Part shown: one piece after another, positions 1 through 14,152 of the stretch | How the letters are laid out: each line of letters opens with the position of its first letter | Numbering within the stretch: position 1 is the stretch's first letter | NCBI GenBank assembly: GCA_947499155.1 | Contig: CANMND010000002.1 | Coordinates: 1-64,000 of the forward strand | DNA: 64,000 bases | Origin: an uncultured Sphingomonadales bacterium | GTDB lineage: Bacteria; Pseudomonadota; Alphaproteobacteria; Sphingomonadales; Rhodothalassiaceae | Reading direction: 5' to 3' | The notes under the pieces: model-generated | Database searches by the model: none | What the model saw: the letters and a program-made list of their open reading frames with translations, nothing else | Told to the model about the DNA's origin: nothing | Program-made: the position numbers and the translations under genes

Positions 1-807
1 GCGCCGGTTGCCTCTCCTGCCTTTGTCAGTGCCATTGAGGACGGCCCGGCGGTGATCGGCCAGCTGGTGGCGACGGACATTGATGGCGATGATCTGAGCT
101 TCAGCCTTGTTGATGGCCCGGCGGAAGGGTCTGTCACCGTCAATGCGGATGGCAGCTACAGCTTTGATCCCGGTGCTGACTTTCAGGATCTCGGCGTCGG
201 GGAAACCCGCGATGTGACTTTCAGCTATCAGGTGGATGACGGCGAGGGCGGCACGGCGACCGAGACGGTGTGGGTGACGGTTGAAGGCACCAATGATGTG
301 CCTGAGCCGACAGGCTCTGGCAGTGCCTCTGTTAGTAACGTCATTGTAGGCAGTGACAGAAGTGAGATTATTTTTGGCACAAGAGGCGATGATGCTATTT
401 TTGGCGGAGGAGGGCGCGACTGGATATTCGGTGGTGCCGGAAATGACCATTTGTTCGGTGGCGCTGGGAATGATTTTATTTTTGGCGGGTCCGGTGACGA
501 CGTAATCAGTGGCGGTGCTGGTAATGACTGGCTTTTCGGAGGTGCTGGCAATGACATTTTTCTCATAGGTGAGAAGAGTGGGCATGACAGAATTGATGGT
601 GGCCGAGGATGGTCTGATGGGATTGATATTTCGGCCGCGGTAGAAAATGGTCAGGGCTGGACCATGAAGCTTAGTAATGGTGAGATGGTTCAGAGCGGAG
701 ACGTGACTGGAACCCAATTTGACATCACTGATGGCTTGTCGGGGACCATTCGGTTCGATGATGGTACAAGAGTGGACTTTACGAATATCGAATCAATATT
801 CTGGTAA
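1..807 (+). CDS. C-terminal part of a secreted RTX protein with a VCBS/cadherin-like repeat (partial, 5' cut)
   Basis: The frame is open to the left edge, so only the last 268 residues are present. The first about 95 residues form one VCBS/cadherin-like bacterial domain with the typical motifs VATDIDGDDLSFSL, DGSYSFDPG and VTVEGTNDVP at its end. A run of glycine-aspartate nonapeptides follows (GGAGNDxIF type, about six copies), which in RTX proteins bind calcium outside the cell. The last about 80 residues resemble the tail that carries the uncleaved type I secretion signal. The protein is therefore probably a large exported adhesin or exoprotein. A TolC family channel is encoded 1.7 kb downstream, but no ABC exporter or membrane fusion protein is in view. 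The substrate and full domain set cannot be known from this fragment. Confidence 0.88.
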   Translation, partial: APVASPAFVSAIEDGPAVIGQLVATDIDGDDLSFSLVDGPAEGSVTVNADGSYSFDPGADFQDLGVGETRDVTFSYQVDDGEGGTATETVWVTVEGTNDVPEPTGSGSASVSNVIVGSDRSEIIFGTRGDDAIFGGGGRDWIFGGAGNDHLFGGAGNDFIFGGSGDDVISGGAGNDWLFGGAGNDIFLIGEKSGHDRIDGGRGWSDGIDISAAVENGQGWTMKLSNGEMVQSGDVTGTQFDITDGLSGTIRFDDGTRVDFTNIESIFW

Positions 808-926
808 AGAATGAGAGGTCTTATTTAGCTCAATCATGCGGGATTTCCTGATATTTGGGGATAATGCCCGCATGGAGCAACTATTCTCTTGCCTAAATGG
901 CCTGCAGATCCTAAGAACGGCGCCGT

Positions 927-1003
<77 letters not shown>

Positions 1004-1106
1004 TTTTCCCAAAAATTCAGAATTATTGAGTGCTTAAGCCCGAAAATACTGCGGGTTTAAGCTGATGTGTTTAATGGTGCTGGTTGGTCGCAGACTGCAC
1101 TCATAA

Positions 1107-1142
1107 AAAAACGGTCGGAATATAATGATTCCGACCGTTTTT
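1107..1142. terminator. Bidirectional intrinsic terminator between tRNA-Pro and tRNA-Asn
   Basis: A perfect 15-bp inverted repeat (core ACGGTCGGAAT / ATTCCGACCGT) with a 6-nt loop is flanked by A5 on the left and T5 on the right. It can therefore stop transcription from tRNA-Pro on the plus strand and from tRNA-Asn on the minus strand. Confidence 0.85.
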
Positions 1143-1146
1143 AATT

Positions 1147-1222
1147 TGGCTCCCCGGGCCGGACTCGAACCAGCGACCGAGCGGTTAACAGCCGCTTGCT
1201 CTACCAACTGAGCTACCGGGGA
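1147..1222 (-). tRNA. tRNA-Asn (anticodon GTT)
   Basis: On the minus strand the gene starts TCCCCGG and ends CCGGGGA-G-CCA. The D-arm is GCTCAGTTGGTAGAGC, the anticodon loop contains GTT, and the T-arm reads GGTTCGAGTCC. CCA is encoded. Confidence 0.96.
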
Positions 1223-1386
1223 TCAGGGCCTGACGATCAATTGATTATCGGGTCCGTGTATTCCGTAGTCTGCGAGCTTCGTGTCGCAGGCCGACCATAT
1301 AGGACGAAAATCCGAATATGCCAAGCCCTTAAGTGCAACATAACGCTCAACCATATGTCACCTGACTTCCATAGCTGGAAGATAGA

Positions 1387-1460
1387 TGGAGGCCCGGGCC
1401 GGAATCGAACCGGCGTGCAAGGATTTGCAGTCCTCTGCGTCACCACTCCGCCACCGGGCC
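1387..1460 (-). tRNA. tRNA-Cys (anticodon GCA)
   Basis: On the minus strand the acceptor arms GGCCCGG and CCGGGCC pair, with discriminator T and an encoded CCA. The anticodon loop CTGCAAA holds GCA and the T-loop is GGTTCGATTCC. It probably shares its direction of transcription with tRNA-Asn, 164 bases further on. Confidence 0.96.
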
Positions 1461-1612
1461 ATCATGTGGTTGCGGCGATATAGCAAAGCAAAGCGTGCGA
1501 CGCAATGGTTCAGACCACAATATATACCGTTATTGGTGTCTGCAGAGATTGTCAGCAGTGCCTGCGCGGTTTATAAGACGCCGCAAAGTTCTGGTCACGA
1601 AAGGATTCGTAG

Positions 1613-2302
1613 ATGATGAGACAAGCCAGCCAAATGCGCGACGACCAGTTCGAGCAAAGCCGAGCGGTGCGTTTGGCCATGATAGCTGGGCAGATACGCC
1701 CCAACCGGGTTTCCGATGAGCGGGTCCTGAATGCGCTTCATGACGTTCCGCGTGAATTGTTCGTGCCCAAGATCCTGCGGGGAGTTGCTTATATCGATGA
1801 GGACCTGGAAGTGGCAAAGGGACGCTACCTGATGGAGCCCATGATTCTTGCACGGCTTTTGATGGAAGCAGAGATCAAGCCAGATGATGCTGTTCTCGAT
1901 ATCGGATGTGCCACTGGCTATTCGACAGCAGTTCTCTCCCGTCTTGCCGACGCAGTTGTGGCTGTGGAAGAAGACCCTGAACTGGTGGAGAAGGCGTCGG
2001 CCAAATTGGCGGACCTTGGATGCGACAATGCCGCAGTCCTTGAAGCTGCACTTTCTTATGGCGCGCCAGAGCAGGGGCCGTTCGATGTGATTCTTTTAAA
2101 CGGAGCTGTAGAAAAGATCGAACAAAACCTGACAGATCAACTTGCAGATGGTGGACGTCTGGTTTGTGTCCGGCAGCATGAGGGAACCAGCAGGGGCTAT
2201 CTGTTGGTAAAAGCTGGCGGTACCGCTGGTGGACGTGATCTGTTCGATGCCTTTACTCCTGTCCTTCCCGGCTATGAGGTTGAAAAACGCTTTAGTTTTT
2301 AA
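1613..2302 (+). CDS. pcm: Protein-L-isoaspartate O-methyltransferase family protein (PIMT-like)
   Basis: This is a 229-residue SAM-dependent methyltransferase of the PIMT family. The classical enzyme repairs isoaspartyl residues in aged proteins in the cytoplasm. The N-terminal helix has the PIMT pattern QIRPNRVSDERVLNAL..VPRELFVP, and SAM motif I is VLDIGCATGY near residues 94-103, followed by the acidic VEEDPEL. The catalytic-site GGRLVCVRQHEG loop differs from the canonical GGxLVxPxG, so true isoaspartate activity is not certain. AAAGGA about 8 bases upstream supports ATG 1613; ATG 1616 is equally possible. In Alphaproteobacteria a PIMT-like gene often precedes a tolC-type gene, as it does here. 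Confidence 0.85.
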   Translation: MMRQASQMRDDQFEQSRAVRLAMIAGQIRPNRVSDERVLNALHDVPRELFVPKILRGVAYIDEDLEVAKGRYLMEPMILARLLMEAEIKPDDAVLDIGCATGYSTAVLSRLADAVVAVEEDPELVEKASAKLADLGCDNAAVLEAALSYGAPEQGPFDVILLNGAVEKIEQNLTDQLADGGRLVCVRQHEGTSRGYLLVKAGGTAGGRDLFDAFTPVLPGYEVEKRFSF

Positions 2303-2483
2303 ATTCAGGCTTTAACCTTGTCTTGCCAAGTTTTTGCCATAGTCAAGCAGAGCTTGTGAAAAGATATCTCTTGTCGATATAGTCAATGCATCAACGCAGG
2401 CGACCTGAAGGCCTTACGTATAAAAATATTGAAGACAGCGAGATGGCTTTCGCCAAGGAAGCCAGGTGGAGGAAGAGGACATT

Positions 2484-3917
2484 ATGATCTTTAAGCGTAT
2501 TTCCCTAAAACCTGTTTGCCTTGCAGGCTTTGCTGCGATGGTATTTGTTTCGGTGCCTGCGGAGGCAGAAACACTACGAGAGGCATTGGCTGCAGCCTAT
2601 AACAGTAATCCGGACTTGTTGGCTGCTCGCGCACAGCAGCGCTCAATCGATGAAAATATTTCGACTGCTGTGTCGAACTGGCGGCCTAATGTAAGCGGCC
2701 AGGTTCAGTTTTTTCAGTCAGATGCATCGTCACAAACAATACGCAGCACAGACGATACTGTTGTGAGCGATAATAAGGTTGACGGGTTCAATGAAAGCTA
2801 TTCGGCGCGCATTGATCAGCCCATATTCCGCGGTTTGCGAAGTCTCAATCAGTATAAGGGCGCCAAGGCTGAGGTATTCGCCGGACGTGCCAATCTATTA
2901 TCCACTGAACAACTGGTACTGCTTGATGCAGTGACAGCCTATATGGATGTGTTGCGCGATGAAGCCCTGGTTCGTCTATCTGACAATAACGTCCAGGTTC
3001 TGACCCGGCAGCTTGAAGCGACCAGTGACCGCTTTCGGGTCGGAGAAGTGACGCGGACTGATGTGGCGCAAGCTGAAGCAGCCGTGGCCGGTGCCAAGTC
3101 TTCATTGATACAGGCCCAGGCAACATTGCAAGGCAGCCGTGCTGTCTATCGACGTATTGTCGGAATGTTTCCGGGGACTCTTGAAGACGCTCCTGCATTG
3201 CCGCCTCTGCCTCAGTCTGAAGATGTGGCAGTCGAGGTTGCACTTGATGAAAATCCACTTGTAGTATCAGCTCGTTATGTGGAAAAAGCCGCACAGTATA
3301 GTGTAAAACAGGCAAAAGGCGGCATTCTGCCTACTGTTAACGGATTTGCTGATTTTACCCGCCGGGAAAGTCCCAGTGTTACCTTTGACCCGTTGGCAAA
3401 TCAGTTTGTCGGCGCTGGGAATACATCGGAAAGCTACCGTTACGGTATCAGCATTGATATCCCGCTTTACCAGTCCGGTGCGGAATATGCGGACGTGAGG
3501 CGGGCCAAGCAAATCAACAGTCAGCGCCGGCTTCAGATTGTGTCTGCAGAACGCCAGGTGATGCAGAATGTCCGTGTGGCATGGGAAAACTATCGGGCGT
3601 CCCAGGCCAGCATTGAAGCTACCTCCTCACAGGTTCGGGCCAATGAAATCGCGCTGGAAGGTGTACGGCAGGAAGCTTCAGTTGGTGCAAGAACCACACT
3701 TGACGTCCTCAATGCTGAACAGATCCTGCTTGATAGCCGCGTTAATCTTGTGACGGCACGGCGTAATGAATATGTGGCAGGTTTTGGTGTTCTGGAAGCT
3801 GTCGGACGCCTTAATGCAGTATCACTTGCGCTTCCTGTCGATCTTTATGATCCGGAAGAGTACTATAAATCTGTGAAATGGAAGTTCGTCGGCTGGGGAA
3901 CCGGGGGGCAGGAATAA
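2484..3917 (+). CDS. tolC: TolC family outer membrane efflux/secretion channel
   Basis: A 477-residue protein that starts with a signal peptide (MIFKRISLKPVCLAGFAAMVF...PAEA) followed by TLREALAAAYNSNPDLLAARAQ, the usual start of the mature TolC family. Two internally repeated OEP domains are present, with the GExTRTDVAQAEA helix near residue 190 and a second copy SVGARTTLDVLNAEQ near residue 405. It would form the trimeric outer membrane duct used by type I secretion or RND pumps. The start at 2484 is preferred because GGAGGAAGAGG ends 5 bases before it; an upstream GTG at 2466 would place residues before the signal peptide. No adaptor or pump gene is adjacent. Confidence 0.92.
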   Translation: MIFKRISLKPVCLAGFAAMVFVSVPAEAETLREALAAAYNSNPDLLAARAQQRSIDENISTAVSNWRPNVSGQVQFFQSDASSQTIRSTDDTVVSDNKVDGFNESYSARIDQPIFRGLRSLNQYKGAKAEVFAGRANLLSTEQLVLLDAVTAYMDVLRDEALVRLSDNNVQVLTRQLEATSDRFRVGEVTRTDVAQAEAAVAGAKSSLIQAQATLQGSRAVYRRIVGMFPGTLEDAPALPPLPQSEDVAVEVALDENPLVVSARYVEKAAQYSVKQAKGGILPTVNGFADFTRRESPSVTFDPLANQFVGAGNTSESYRYGISIDIPLYQSGAEYADVRRAKQINSQRRLQIVSAERQVMQNVRVAWENYRASQASIEATSSQVRANEIALEGVRQEASVGARTTLDVLNAEQILLDSRVNLVTARRNEYVAGFGVLEAVGRLNAVSLALPVDLYDPEEYYKSVKWKFVGWGTGGQE

Positions 3918-4032
3918 AGATGTTAACTTTGAGAATCGTTGACACATAATCGTACTAAAGTTAACTATCTTGAAGAGGTTTTCTGCCTATACTGTGATTT
4001 CAATAGGCATAAAGATGCGGTAAACGGCTTTT

Positions 4033-4626
4033 ATGAGTGAAGCGGCAGAAAAAGAACCAACAATGGAGGAGATCCTGGCCTCCATACGCCGTATCATCTC
4101 AGAAGATGGTGCGGGCGAAGACGCGTCTGAGCCACAAGTGCCGGATGCGATCGCTGAGCCGCAGGAAGAGCCGTTTGCCCCAGCCACTTCCAGTGACAGT
4201 GATCCGCTTGCCACCACATTCGACGAGGAAGCGCCGGAACCACAATTTCAGGCTGACGATGGCGGTGTTGCCGCAGACGATGACTTCAATGAAGACGATG
4301 TCCTTGAACTGACAGAGCTTGCAGAGGCAGAAGTCGACACTGACTCATTTACTGATGATGACGAGATAGGGTTTGACCAGAACAACCAGGATGATGTTGC
4401 GTTGGTGTCCGAACCAACGGAACATCAGGCTGGCGCATCGTTTGCAGAGCTGTCTGCTATGCTGGTTGGTGGCTATGAAGGTGCAGGAAATACCCTTGAG
4501 GGGTTGGTGCGGGACATGCTCAAGCCCATGCTGCGAGCGTGGCTTGATGAAAATCTGCCTCGTATCGTTGAGGATATGGTCGAGCGAGAGATTGCCCGTA
4601 TCGCCGCGCGCAAAGGCAGAAAGTAA
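4033..4626 (+). CDS. popZ: DUF2497 cell-pole organising protein, PopZ-like
   Basis: A 197-residue, very acidic protein with the two signatures of DUF2497. The N-terminal helix is EPTMEEILASIRRIISED (residues 8-25), which in Caulobacter PopZ is the partner-binding helix. The C-terminal helices LVRDMLKPMLRAWLDENLPRIVEDMV end in REIARIA, the oligomerisation region. Between them lies a disordered acidic linker rich in D, E and P, as in PopZ, where the linker controls condensate behaviour. Its position just before valS is conserved in Alphaproteobacteria. Function at the cell pole is inferred from the family. Confidence 0.88.
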   Translation: MSEAAEKEPTMEEILASIRRIISEDGAGEDASEPQVPDAIAEPQEEPFAPATSSDSDPLATTFDEEAPEPQFQADDGGVAADDDFNEDDVLELTELAEAEVDTDSFTDDDEIGFDQNNQDDVALVSEPTEHQAGASFAELSAMLVGGYEGAGNTLEGLVRDMLKPMLRAWLDENLPRIVEDMVEREIARIAARKGRK

Positions 4627-4806
4627 CAGCATTCATTCTTACTGACTGCTTTTTGGGCAATTCAGAAGTATGCTGCGTAATTGCCTTTGCTTCTATATTC
4701 TTCAGTACGTTAAGTTAGCCCCCGGATTCTCCTTCCCATTCGTTGTCCGCACTCCTAAAGTGCGGGCCTTCCCCTATTATATTGTGACATGACAGAGCGT
4801 TGACCC

Positions 4807-7446
4807 ATGGATAAGCACTACAGTCCTGCAGATATTGAGAATAAGTGGTTTCAGCATTGGGAGGAGAGTGGCGCATTCAAGGCGGGAAAACGTCCTGATG
4901 CCGAGCCTTATTGCATCGTCATCCCGCCACCCAATGTGACCGGCTCTCTTCATGTGGGCCATGCGCTCAATAATACTTTGCAGGATGTTTTGTGCCGGTT
5001 TGAGCGCTTGCGGGGAAAAGATGTTCTATGGCAGCCCGGTGTAGACCATGCCGGGATCGCAACCCAGATGGTGGTGGAACGTCAATTGGCGGCGGAAGGC
5101 AAGAATCGTCGTGATATGGGGCGTGAAGCGTTTCTTGAACGCGTCTGGCAGTGGAAAGAGGAATCTGGCGGTACAATCGTCAATCAACTTAAGCGGATGG
5201 GATCATCTGCCGATTGGTCACGGCTCAGATTTACCATGGATGAAGGGCTGTCAAAGGCTGTCCAGAAGGTATTCGTACAATATTATCGTGAGGGCCTGAT
5301 TTACCGCGACAAACGCCTTGTGAACTGGGATCCAAAGTTTCGCACAGCCATATCCGATCTGGAGGTGGAACAGCGCGAAGTAGACGGGACGTACTGGCAC
5401 CTTGCCTATCCGATTGATGGTCTGGATGAGACGATCACTGTCGCCACAACCCGACCGGAGACTATGTTGGGCGATACGGCTGTGGCCGTTCATCCAGATG
5501 ATGATCGTTACAGGCATCTGGTTGGAAAGTTTGTTCGGTTACCCTTGACCGACCGTTTGATTCCCATTGTTGCCGACGAACATGCGGACCCTGAACAAGG
5601 GTCTGGTGCTGTGAAAATTACACCAGCTCATGACTTTAACGACTTTGAGGTGGGTAAACGGCATAATCTTGAGCAGATTAATATTTTCGATGAATATGCA
5701 GCACTTAATGAGAGTGTGCCCTCAAAATATCACGGTTTAAGTCGGGAAGAGGCGCGAAAGGTTATTCTCGCCGATCTGGACGCACTGGGTGTGCTGGTTA
5801 AAACAGAAGCGCGGCGCATGATGGTTCCCTATGGTGACCGTTCGGGCGTTGTGATCGAGCCTTGGCTAACAGACCAGTGGTATGTGGATGCAGACACCCT
5901 GGCACAGCCGGCACTTAAGGCGGTGCGGGATGGCAAGACCCGTTTTGTCCCGGTGAATTGGGAAAAGACCTATTTTCAGTGGATGGAAAGCATCCAGCCC
6001 TGGTGTATTTCCCGTCAGCTTTGGTGGGGACATCAGATTCCGGCCTGGTATGGCCCGGAAGGCTCAATCTTTGTCGCAGAGCACGAAGAAGAGGCTTATG
6101 CGCAGGCCCGCGAGCAATGGGGTGCGGATGTGGAACTTGTCCGTGACGAGGACGTGCTTGATACCTGGTTTTCATCCGCATTGTGGCCTTTTTCAACGCT
6201 TGGTTGGCCAGAAGACACAGCCGAGATGAAACGCTTTTATCCAACAGCTACGTTGGTGACGGCCTTCGATATTATCTTTTTCTGGGTCGCGCGGATGATG
6301 ATGTCCGGCCTTCATTTCCTGGATGAAGTGCCATTTAAGGATGTTTATATCACCTCACTCGTCAGAGACGAGAAGGGCGACAAAATGTCGAAGTCCAAGG
6401 GTAATGTCATTGATCCCCTTGATTTCATAAACAAATATGGCGCTGATGCCTTGCGTTTTACCATGACGTCGTTGGAGACGCAGGGACGCGATATCAAGCT
6501 GTCGGAAAGCCGGGTTGAAGGCTATCGCAATTTCGGCACGAAACTCTGGAACGCGGCTCGCTTTTGCCAGATGAACGAAATCGGCGGGTCAAAGACCGTT
6601 TCTCCGCCTGAAGCATCCCTCACTGTCAATCGCTGGATCATCGGCGAAATGGGCAAGGCCGCGGATTCTGTGACGCAGGCCCTGGAAGCATTCCGCTTCG
6701 ATGCGGCGTCCAATGCCATCTATCACTTCACCTGGGGAACGTTTTGCGACTGGTATCTGGAGCTTATCAAGCCCACCCTGATGGGGGATGATGAAGACGC
6801 AAAGGCAGAAACCCGCAAAGTTGCGGGCTGGGTGCTTGATCAGATTCTGGTGCTTTTACATCCGTTTATGCCGTTTATCACAGAAGAATTGTGGCACGCT
6901 CTTTATGAAGGCAAGCGCGCGGACCTGATTGTCTCTGAATGGCCTGTGGTTACAGGTGCCGCCGAGGACGAGGCCGCTTTTGCTGAGACCGATTGGCTGG
7001 TACGTTTGATTGCGGGTATCCGTTCAGCTCGTTCTGAGGCAAATATTCCCGCTGGCGCCAAGGTTCCGGCACTCATTCAGGATGTGAATGATCAAAAGCG
7101 CAGTTGGATCGCAAAGCATCAAGGGCTGATTATCCGCATGGCCCGTCTGAGCGGCATAGAGCCGGTTGACGCTGTGCCGCAAAAGGGTGCGGTGCAGCTT
7201 GTGCTTGATGAATCGACAATTGCCCTGCCTCTTGAAGGCGTGCTTGATCTGGATGAGGAAAGAAAGCGTCTGGAAAAGGCCATGGCCAAACTTGAAAAAG
7301 ATATCGCCGCGCTGAAGGGCAGGCTGTCCAATGACAAGTTTGTTGCCAATGCTCCGGCATCAGTGGTCGCAGAGGCCCGGACCCGTTTGCAGGAAGAAGA
7401 AGTGCAAACCGAAAAGCTCCGTGCTGCATTGGCTCGCCTTGGCTAA
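4807..7446 (+). CDS. valS: Valyl-tRNA synthetase
   Basis: This 879-residue class I aminoacyl-tRNA synthetase charges tRNA-Val. The ATP-site HIGH motif appears as HVGH at residues 49-52 within [13 protein letters not shown], and KMSKSKGN starts near residue 526. The editing (CP1) domain between them has [17 protein letters not shown] and [17 protein letters not shown], which recognise mischarged threonine. The anticodon-binding domain follows, and the last about 65 residues form the charged coiled coil typical of ValRS. The length is normal. A CCGCACT/AGTGCGG hairpin at 4747-4765 lies in the leader but has no T-run and no T-box features. Confidence 0.97.
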   Translation: MDKHYSPADIENKWFQHWEESGAFKAGKRPDAEPYCIVIPPPNVTGSLHVGHALNNTLQDVLCRFERLRGKDVLWQPGVDHAGIATQMVVERQLAAEGKNRRDMGREAFLERVWQWKEESGGTIVNQLKRMGSSADWSRLRFTMDEGLSKAVQKVFVQYYREGLIYRDKRLVNWDPKFRTAISDLEVEQREVDGTYWHLAYPIDGLDETITVATTRPETMLGDTAVAVHPDDDRYRHLVGKFVRLPLTDRLIPIVADEHADPEQGSGAVKITPAHDFNDFEVGKRHNLEQINIFDEYAALNESVPSKYHGLSREEARKVILADLDALGVLVKTEARRMMVPYGDRSGVVIEPWLTDQWYVDADTLAQPALKAVRDGKTRFVPVNWEKTYFQWMESIQPWCISRQLWWGHQIPAWYGPEGSIFVAEHEEEAYAQAREQWGADVELVRDEDVLDTWFSSALWPFSTLGWPEDTAEMKRFYPTATLVTAFDIIFFWVARMMMSGLHFLDEVPFKDVYITSLVRDEKGDKMSKSKGNVIDPLDFINKYGADALRFTMTSLETQGRDIKLSESRVEGYRNFGTKLWNAARFCQMNEIGGSKTVSPPEASLTVNRWIIGEMGKAADSVTQALEAFRFDAASNAIYHFTWGTFCDWYLELIKPTLMGDDEDAKAETRKVAGWVLDQILVLLHPFMPFITEELWHALYEGKRADLIVSEWPVVTGAAEDEAAFAETDWLVRLIAGIRSARSEANIPAGAKVPALIQDVNDQKRSWIAKHQGLIIRMARLSGIEPVDAVPQKGAVQLVLDESTIALPLEGVLDLDEERKRLEKAMAKLEKDIAALKGRLSNDKFVANAPASVVAEARTRLQEEEVQTEKLRAALARLG

Positions 7447-7621
7447 GTCATTGAATTTATGACGTAAAGTTCATAAGTTTTGTACTGGCCTACTTCTGAT
7501 TTTGATGAGGCTCACGGCTCTTTCGACAAGGGCCAAAACGCATGATATTGTAATTTCCATCCTACATATGTGAATTATAAAAACTGAAGCGTTGCCATTA
7601 TCAAAATCAGGAGACGCAGAC

Positions 7622-9094
7622 ATGGCTAAAAAGGGCAAGACAGGTAAAGCCGGATCCACCATGAGTACAGGTGCCCCGGCGGCAAGTGATCGCAATTCTT
7701 TAACAATCGGTCCCGATGGCCCGATTGTTCTTCATGATGTACATTTTCTTGAGCAAATGGCTCATTTCAATCGTGAAAAGGTCCCCGAGCGCCAGCCACA
7801 CGCAAAGGGTTCAGGGGCCTTCGGCGTGTTTGAGACCACTGAGGACGTGTCAGCCTATACAAAAGCCGCTCTGTTTCAAAAAGGTGCCTCGACCGAGATG
7901 CTGGCACGGTTTTCCACTGTTGCCGGAGAGTCGGGAAGTCCCGATACTTGGCGTGATGTGCGGGGGTTTTCCCTTAAATTTTATACCGATGAGGGAAACT
8001 ACGATCTGGTTGGCAATAACACGCCGATCTTTTTCATCCGTGACACGATGAAGTTTCCACATTTCATCCGATCTCAGAAACGCTTGCCTGATTCAGGATT
8101 GCGTGACAATCACATGCAGTGGGACTTTTGGACGCTTAACCCGGAGTCTGCGCATCAGGTCACTTATTTGATGGGTGATCGCGGCCTGCCCAAAAGCTGG
8201 AGGCTGATGAACGGTTATGGATCTCATACTTTTATGTGGATCAATGCCAAGGGCGAAAAATTCTGGGTCAAATATCACTTCCTCAGTAATCAGGGTGTTG
8301 AGAACTTCACCAATGCGGAAGCTGCAACCATGGCCGGCAATGACGCTGATTTTCATCGGCGTGATCTGTTTGAGGCGATTGCCAAAGGGGAGCACCCAAG
8401 CTGGACGCTTTATGTTCAGGTCATGCCCTATGCCGATGCCCCGACATATAGGCTTAATCCATTCGATCTGACCAAGACCTGGCCACAGGCGGATTATCCG
8501 CGAATCAAGGTTGGCAAAATGACCCTGAACCGCAATCCGGAAAATTTCTTCGCCCAGATTGAACAGGCCGCATTCTCGCCAGGGAACACGGTGCCCGGTA
8601 TTGGCCTGTCTCCGGACAAGATGCTCCTTGGTCGTGCTTTTGCCTATAATGATGCACAGCGTAACCGCATCGGCACCAACTTCCACCAATTGCCTGTCAA
8701 TCGCCCCAAGGTGACGGTTAACAGCTATATGATTGATGGGCAGATGGCCTATGACCATAGTGGCGATGCTCCCGTATATGCACCCAATAGCGGTGGCCGG
8801 GCTTGGGCAGATGAAACCGGCCCTGTCGAAGACGGATGGGAAGCAGATGGGGAGATGGTTCGCAGTGCCTACACACTCCGGGCTGACGATGATGATTTCA
8901 CCCAGCCGGGTATTCTGGTCCGCGAAGTTTTCAATGATGATCAACGCACAAAGCTGGTCGAGACCGTAAGCGGTGCCCTGCTGGCGGGTGTACGTTCACC
9001 AGTATTGGAGCGGGCGTTTGAATACTGGAAGAATATCGATGCAGATGTGGGGAAAAGAATTGAGGAGGCTGTCCGCGCTAGCCGTACCGTTTAG
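7622..9094 (+). CDS. katA: Monofunctional heme catalase
   Basis: A 490-residue small-subunit catalase that disproportionates hydrogen peroxide. The distal histidine is His60 in [14 protein letters not shown]. The heme-pocket segment [22 protein letters not shown] and the asparagine region [10 protein letters not shown] are intact, and the proximal ligand is Tyr342 in [17 protein letters not shown] 7622 is chosen because CAGGAGACG lies 8-14 bases upstream; an in-frame TTG at 7592 is less likely. There is no signal peptide, so it should act in the cytoplasm. The 175-base upstream region holds the promoter, but I could not identify an OxyR or Fur box. Confidence 0.95.
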   Translation: MAKKGKTGKAGSTMSTGAPAASDRNSLTIGPDGPIVLHDVHFLEQMAHFNREKVPERQPHAKGSGAFGVFETTEDVSAYTKAALFQKGASTEMLARFSTVAGESGSPDTWRDVRGFSLKFYTDEGNYDLVGNNTPIFFIRDTMKFPHFIRSQKRLPDSGLRDNHMQWDFWTLNPESAHQVTYLMGDRGLPKSWRLMNGYGSHTFMWINAKGEKFWVKYHFLSNQGVENFTNAEAATMAGNDADFHRRDLFEAIAKGEHPSWTLYVQVMPYADAPTYRLNPFDLTKTWPQADYPRIKVGKMTLNRNPENFFAQIEQAAFSPGNTVPGIGLSPDKMLLGRAFAYNDAQRNRIGTNFHQLPVNRPKVTVNSYMIDGQMAYDHSGDAPVYAPNSGGRAWADETGPVEDGWEADGEMVRSAYTLRADDDDFTQPGILVREVFNDDQRTKLVETVSGALLAGVRSPVLERAFEYWKNIDADVGKRIEEAVRASRTV

Positions 9095-9267
9095 TGCCCT
9101 GGTGCCAGATATAGGTCTAAATACCAGTAATCTCTGGCCTGACCTGTCTCTGGATCCGGTGAAGCGAACAGGGTTTCACTGAGATTCGCCTTGCCTAATG
9201 GAGGCTCTTTAATTATAAATTCTCATGTCGGTTGCATTAGACAGCGTGTGTAGGGAGAGGCGAGGCT

Positions 9268-10119
9268 ATGAAGATTCTTTGGGGCGCTGTTGTATCTTCT
9301 GGCTTTCTGATAATGGCAGTTGCCTCTCCCACTCACGCCGCTGAAGACGTGTGGCGCGAACTTGATCCTGAAAATACGCTTTATATTGAAATGGATGCAG
9401 GCCGCGTCATTGTCGAGCTTTCAACCGATATTGCGCCTCAGAATGTGGCCCAGATAAAGACGTTGGTGCGCGAGGGCCGGTACAAAGACATTCGCTTTTA
9501 CCGTGTGATTGAGAATTTTGTAGCTCAGGCTGGCTTGCAAGCCGATGCGGGTGACGTGTCAACTGTTGCAGCAGAACTGGTGCTGCCAATAGAAAAGCTC
9601 AATGGTTATGGCATGATCGAGACAGATGATGCCTATGCGCCTGAAACCGGCTTTTATAAGGGCTTTGCCATGGGGCATGATCCCGAAAGTGGTGATGCCT
9701 GGGCTTTGCATTGCCCCGGTGTCATGGCAATGGCGCGTGGCAATGACAAGGATTCAGCCAAGGCGGAATTTTACTTCCCCATTGGTCAGGCACCGCGTCA
9801 TTTGGACCGGAATATGACTGTTATCGGACGGGTAATCGGTGGCTTTGAGCATATTCAGGGCGTTGCACGTGGAAACCGCGATTTTGGCGGTGGCGTAATC
9901 GCTGTTAAAGACCAGCAGACGCCAATTCTCAAAATGCAGATTGCTGCAGACCTGCCCTTGGAAGAACGGACCCCATTGGATATCATCAATACAAATCATC
10001 CGCGTTTTCTGGAGCGGGTTGAGGCCATGCGCTCACGAAGCGGCCCGTTCTGGCACCATACGCCCTCAAGTACGCTCGATATTTGTACCGTTCCCGTGCT
10101 TTATCGATCCGCTGGCTGA
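9268..10119 (+). CDS. Periplasmic cyclophilin-type peptidyl-prolyl cis-trans isomerase
   Basis: A 283-residue protein with an N-terminal signal peptide (MKILWGAVVSSGFLIMAVASPTHA) and then a cyclophilin fold. Recognisable pieces are ELSTDIAPQNVAQIKTLVREGRY, YRVIENFVAQAG (PPIase core, near residues 80-92), PGVMAMARGNDKDSAKAEFYFPIG and DRNMTVIGRVIGG. It should isomerise prolyl bonds in the periplasm. An insertion of about 35 residues after the FVAQAG core and a C-terminal extension of about 60 residues are longer than in minimal PpiA-like proteins. It ends 17 bases from the convergent end of mfd. Confidence 0.88.
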   Translation: MKILWGAVVSSGFLIMAVASPTHAAEDVWRELDPENTLYIEMDAGRVIVELSTDIAPQNVAQIKTLVREGRYKDIRFYRVIENFVAQAGLQADAGDVSTVAAELVLPIEKLNGYGMIETDDAYAPETGFYKGFAMGHDPESGDAWALHCPGVMAMARGNDKDSAKAEFYFPIGQAPRHLDRNMTVIGRVIGGFEHIQGVARGNRDFGGGVIAVKDQQTPILKMQIAADLPLEERTPLDIINTNHPRFLERVEAMRSRSGPFWHHTPSSTLDICTVPVLYRSAG

Positions 10120-10136
10120 AATCCACGCCCGAACGT

Positions 10137-13649
<3,513 letters not shown>

Positions 13650-13661
13650 GGAAGATGGGGT

Positions 13662-13955
13662 TTAACGGGGCAAAGTCACATAGTCCAGCTTTTGCATGGC
13701 ATGCAGGACAGGCGTGTCATAAATCTCGGGCACCTCTGCCGACTTCATGATCCATGACAGTATGTCCCGGTCGGTTTCTTCCAAAAGATGTTCAAACCAG
13801 GCCAGCAGGCTTTCATCCCAGCTATCAACATGATTTTTGACAAATGTGCCGATGATAATGTCGGCCTCTTTCACTCCACGATGCCAGGCGCGAAAAACCA
13901 GCCGCTTACGACGGTTTACCAGAGCTGTTTCAGTGGTGTTCGTGTCTGATGGCAT
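13662..13955 (-). CDS. sdhE: Succinate dehydrogenase assembly factor SdhE (FAD assembly factor, DUF339)
   Basis: A 97-residue protein of the SdhE/Sdh5 family that helps covalent flavinylation of SdhA. The signature RGxxE is RGVKE at residues 26-30, preceded by RRKRLVFRAWH. The helical body LAWFEHLLEETDRDILSWIM matches the family. It sits 12 bases upstream of mfd on the same strand, an arrangement common in Alphaproteobacteria, where recG usually lies divergently on the other side; here recG is 8 kb away. Confidence 0.92.
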   Translation of the reverse strand: MPSDTNTTETALVNRRKRLVFRAWHRGVKEADIIIGTFVKNHVDSWDESLLAWFEHLLEETDRDILSWIMKSAEVPEIYDTPVLHAMQKLDYVTLPR

Positions 13956-14152
13956 AAGAAACCCGCTGCATTATAGACAGATAAAAAGGCCAGCATCATT
14001 TATGAAGTGGCCCCTTGAATTAGCGCTCGGACTATAGACCGGTCATTAAACACCGTCCAGATGCTTGCCTCTTTCAGCTTGTCATACTGGGTTTGTGCTT
14101 TCAGGATGTGCTCACTTGTGTGATGACATAAGGCATGAAAGAGAGACTATCC

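Noticed and set aside
361-560. Short tandem repeats in the first gene considered as a CRISPR-like or minisatellite array
   Set aside because: They encode in-frame RTX nonapeptides and vary at third codon positions, so they are coding repeats.
4747-4765. Hairpin in the valS leader considered as a T-box or attenuator
   Set aside because: There is no T-run, no specifier loop and no T-box sequence, and T-boxes are rare in Proteobacteria.
8093-8944. Long antisense open frame opposite the catalase gene
   Set aside because: It lies wholly within a well-supported catalase gene, has no family resemblance and no ribosome site; it is a reading-frame shadow.
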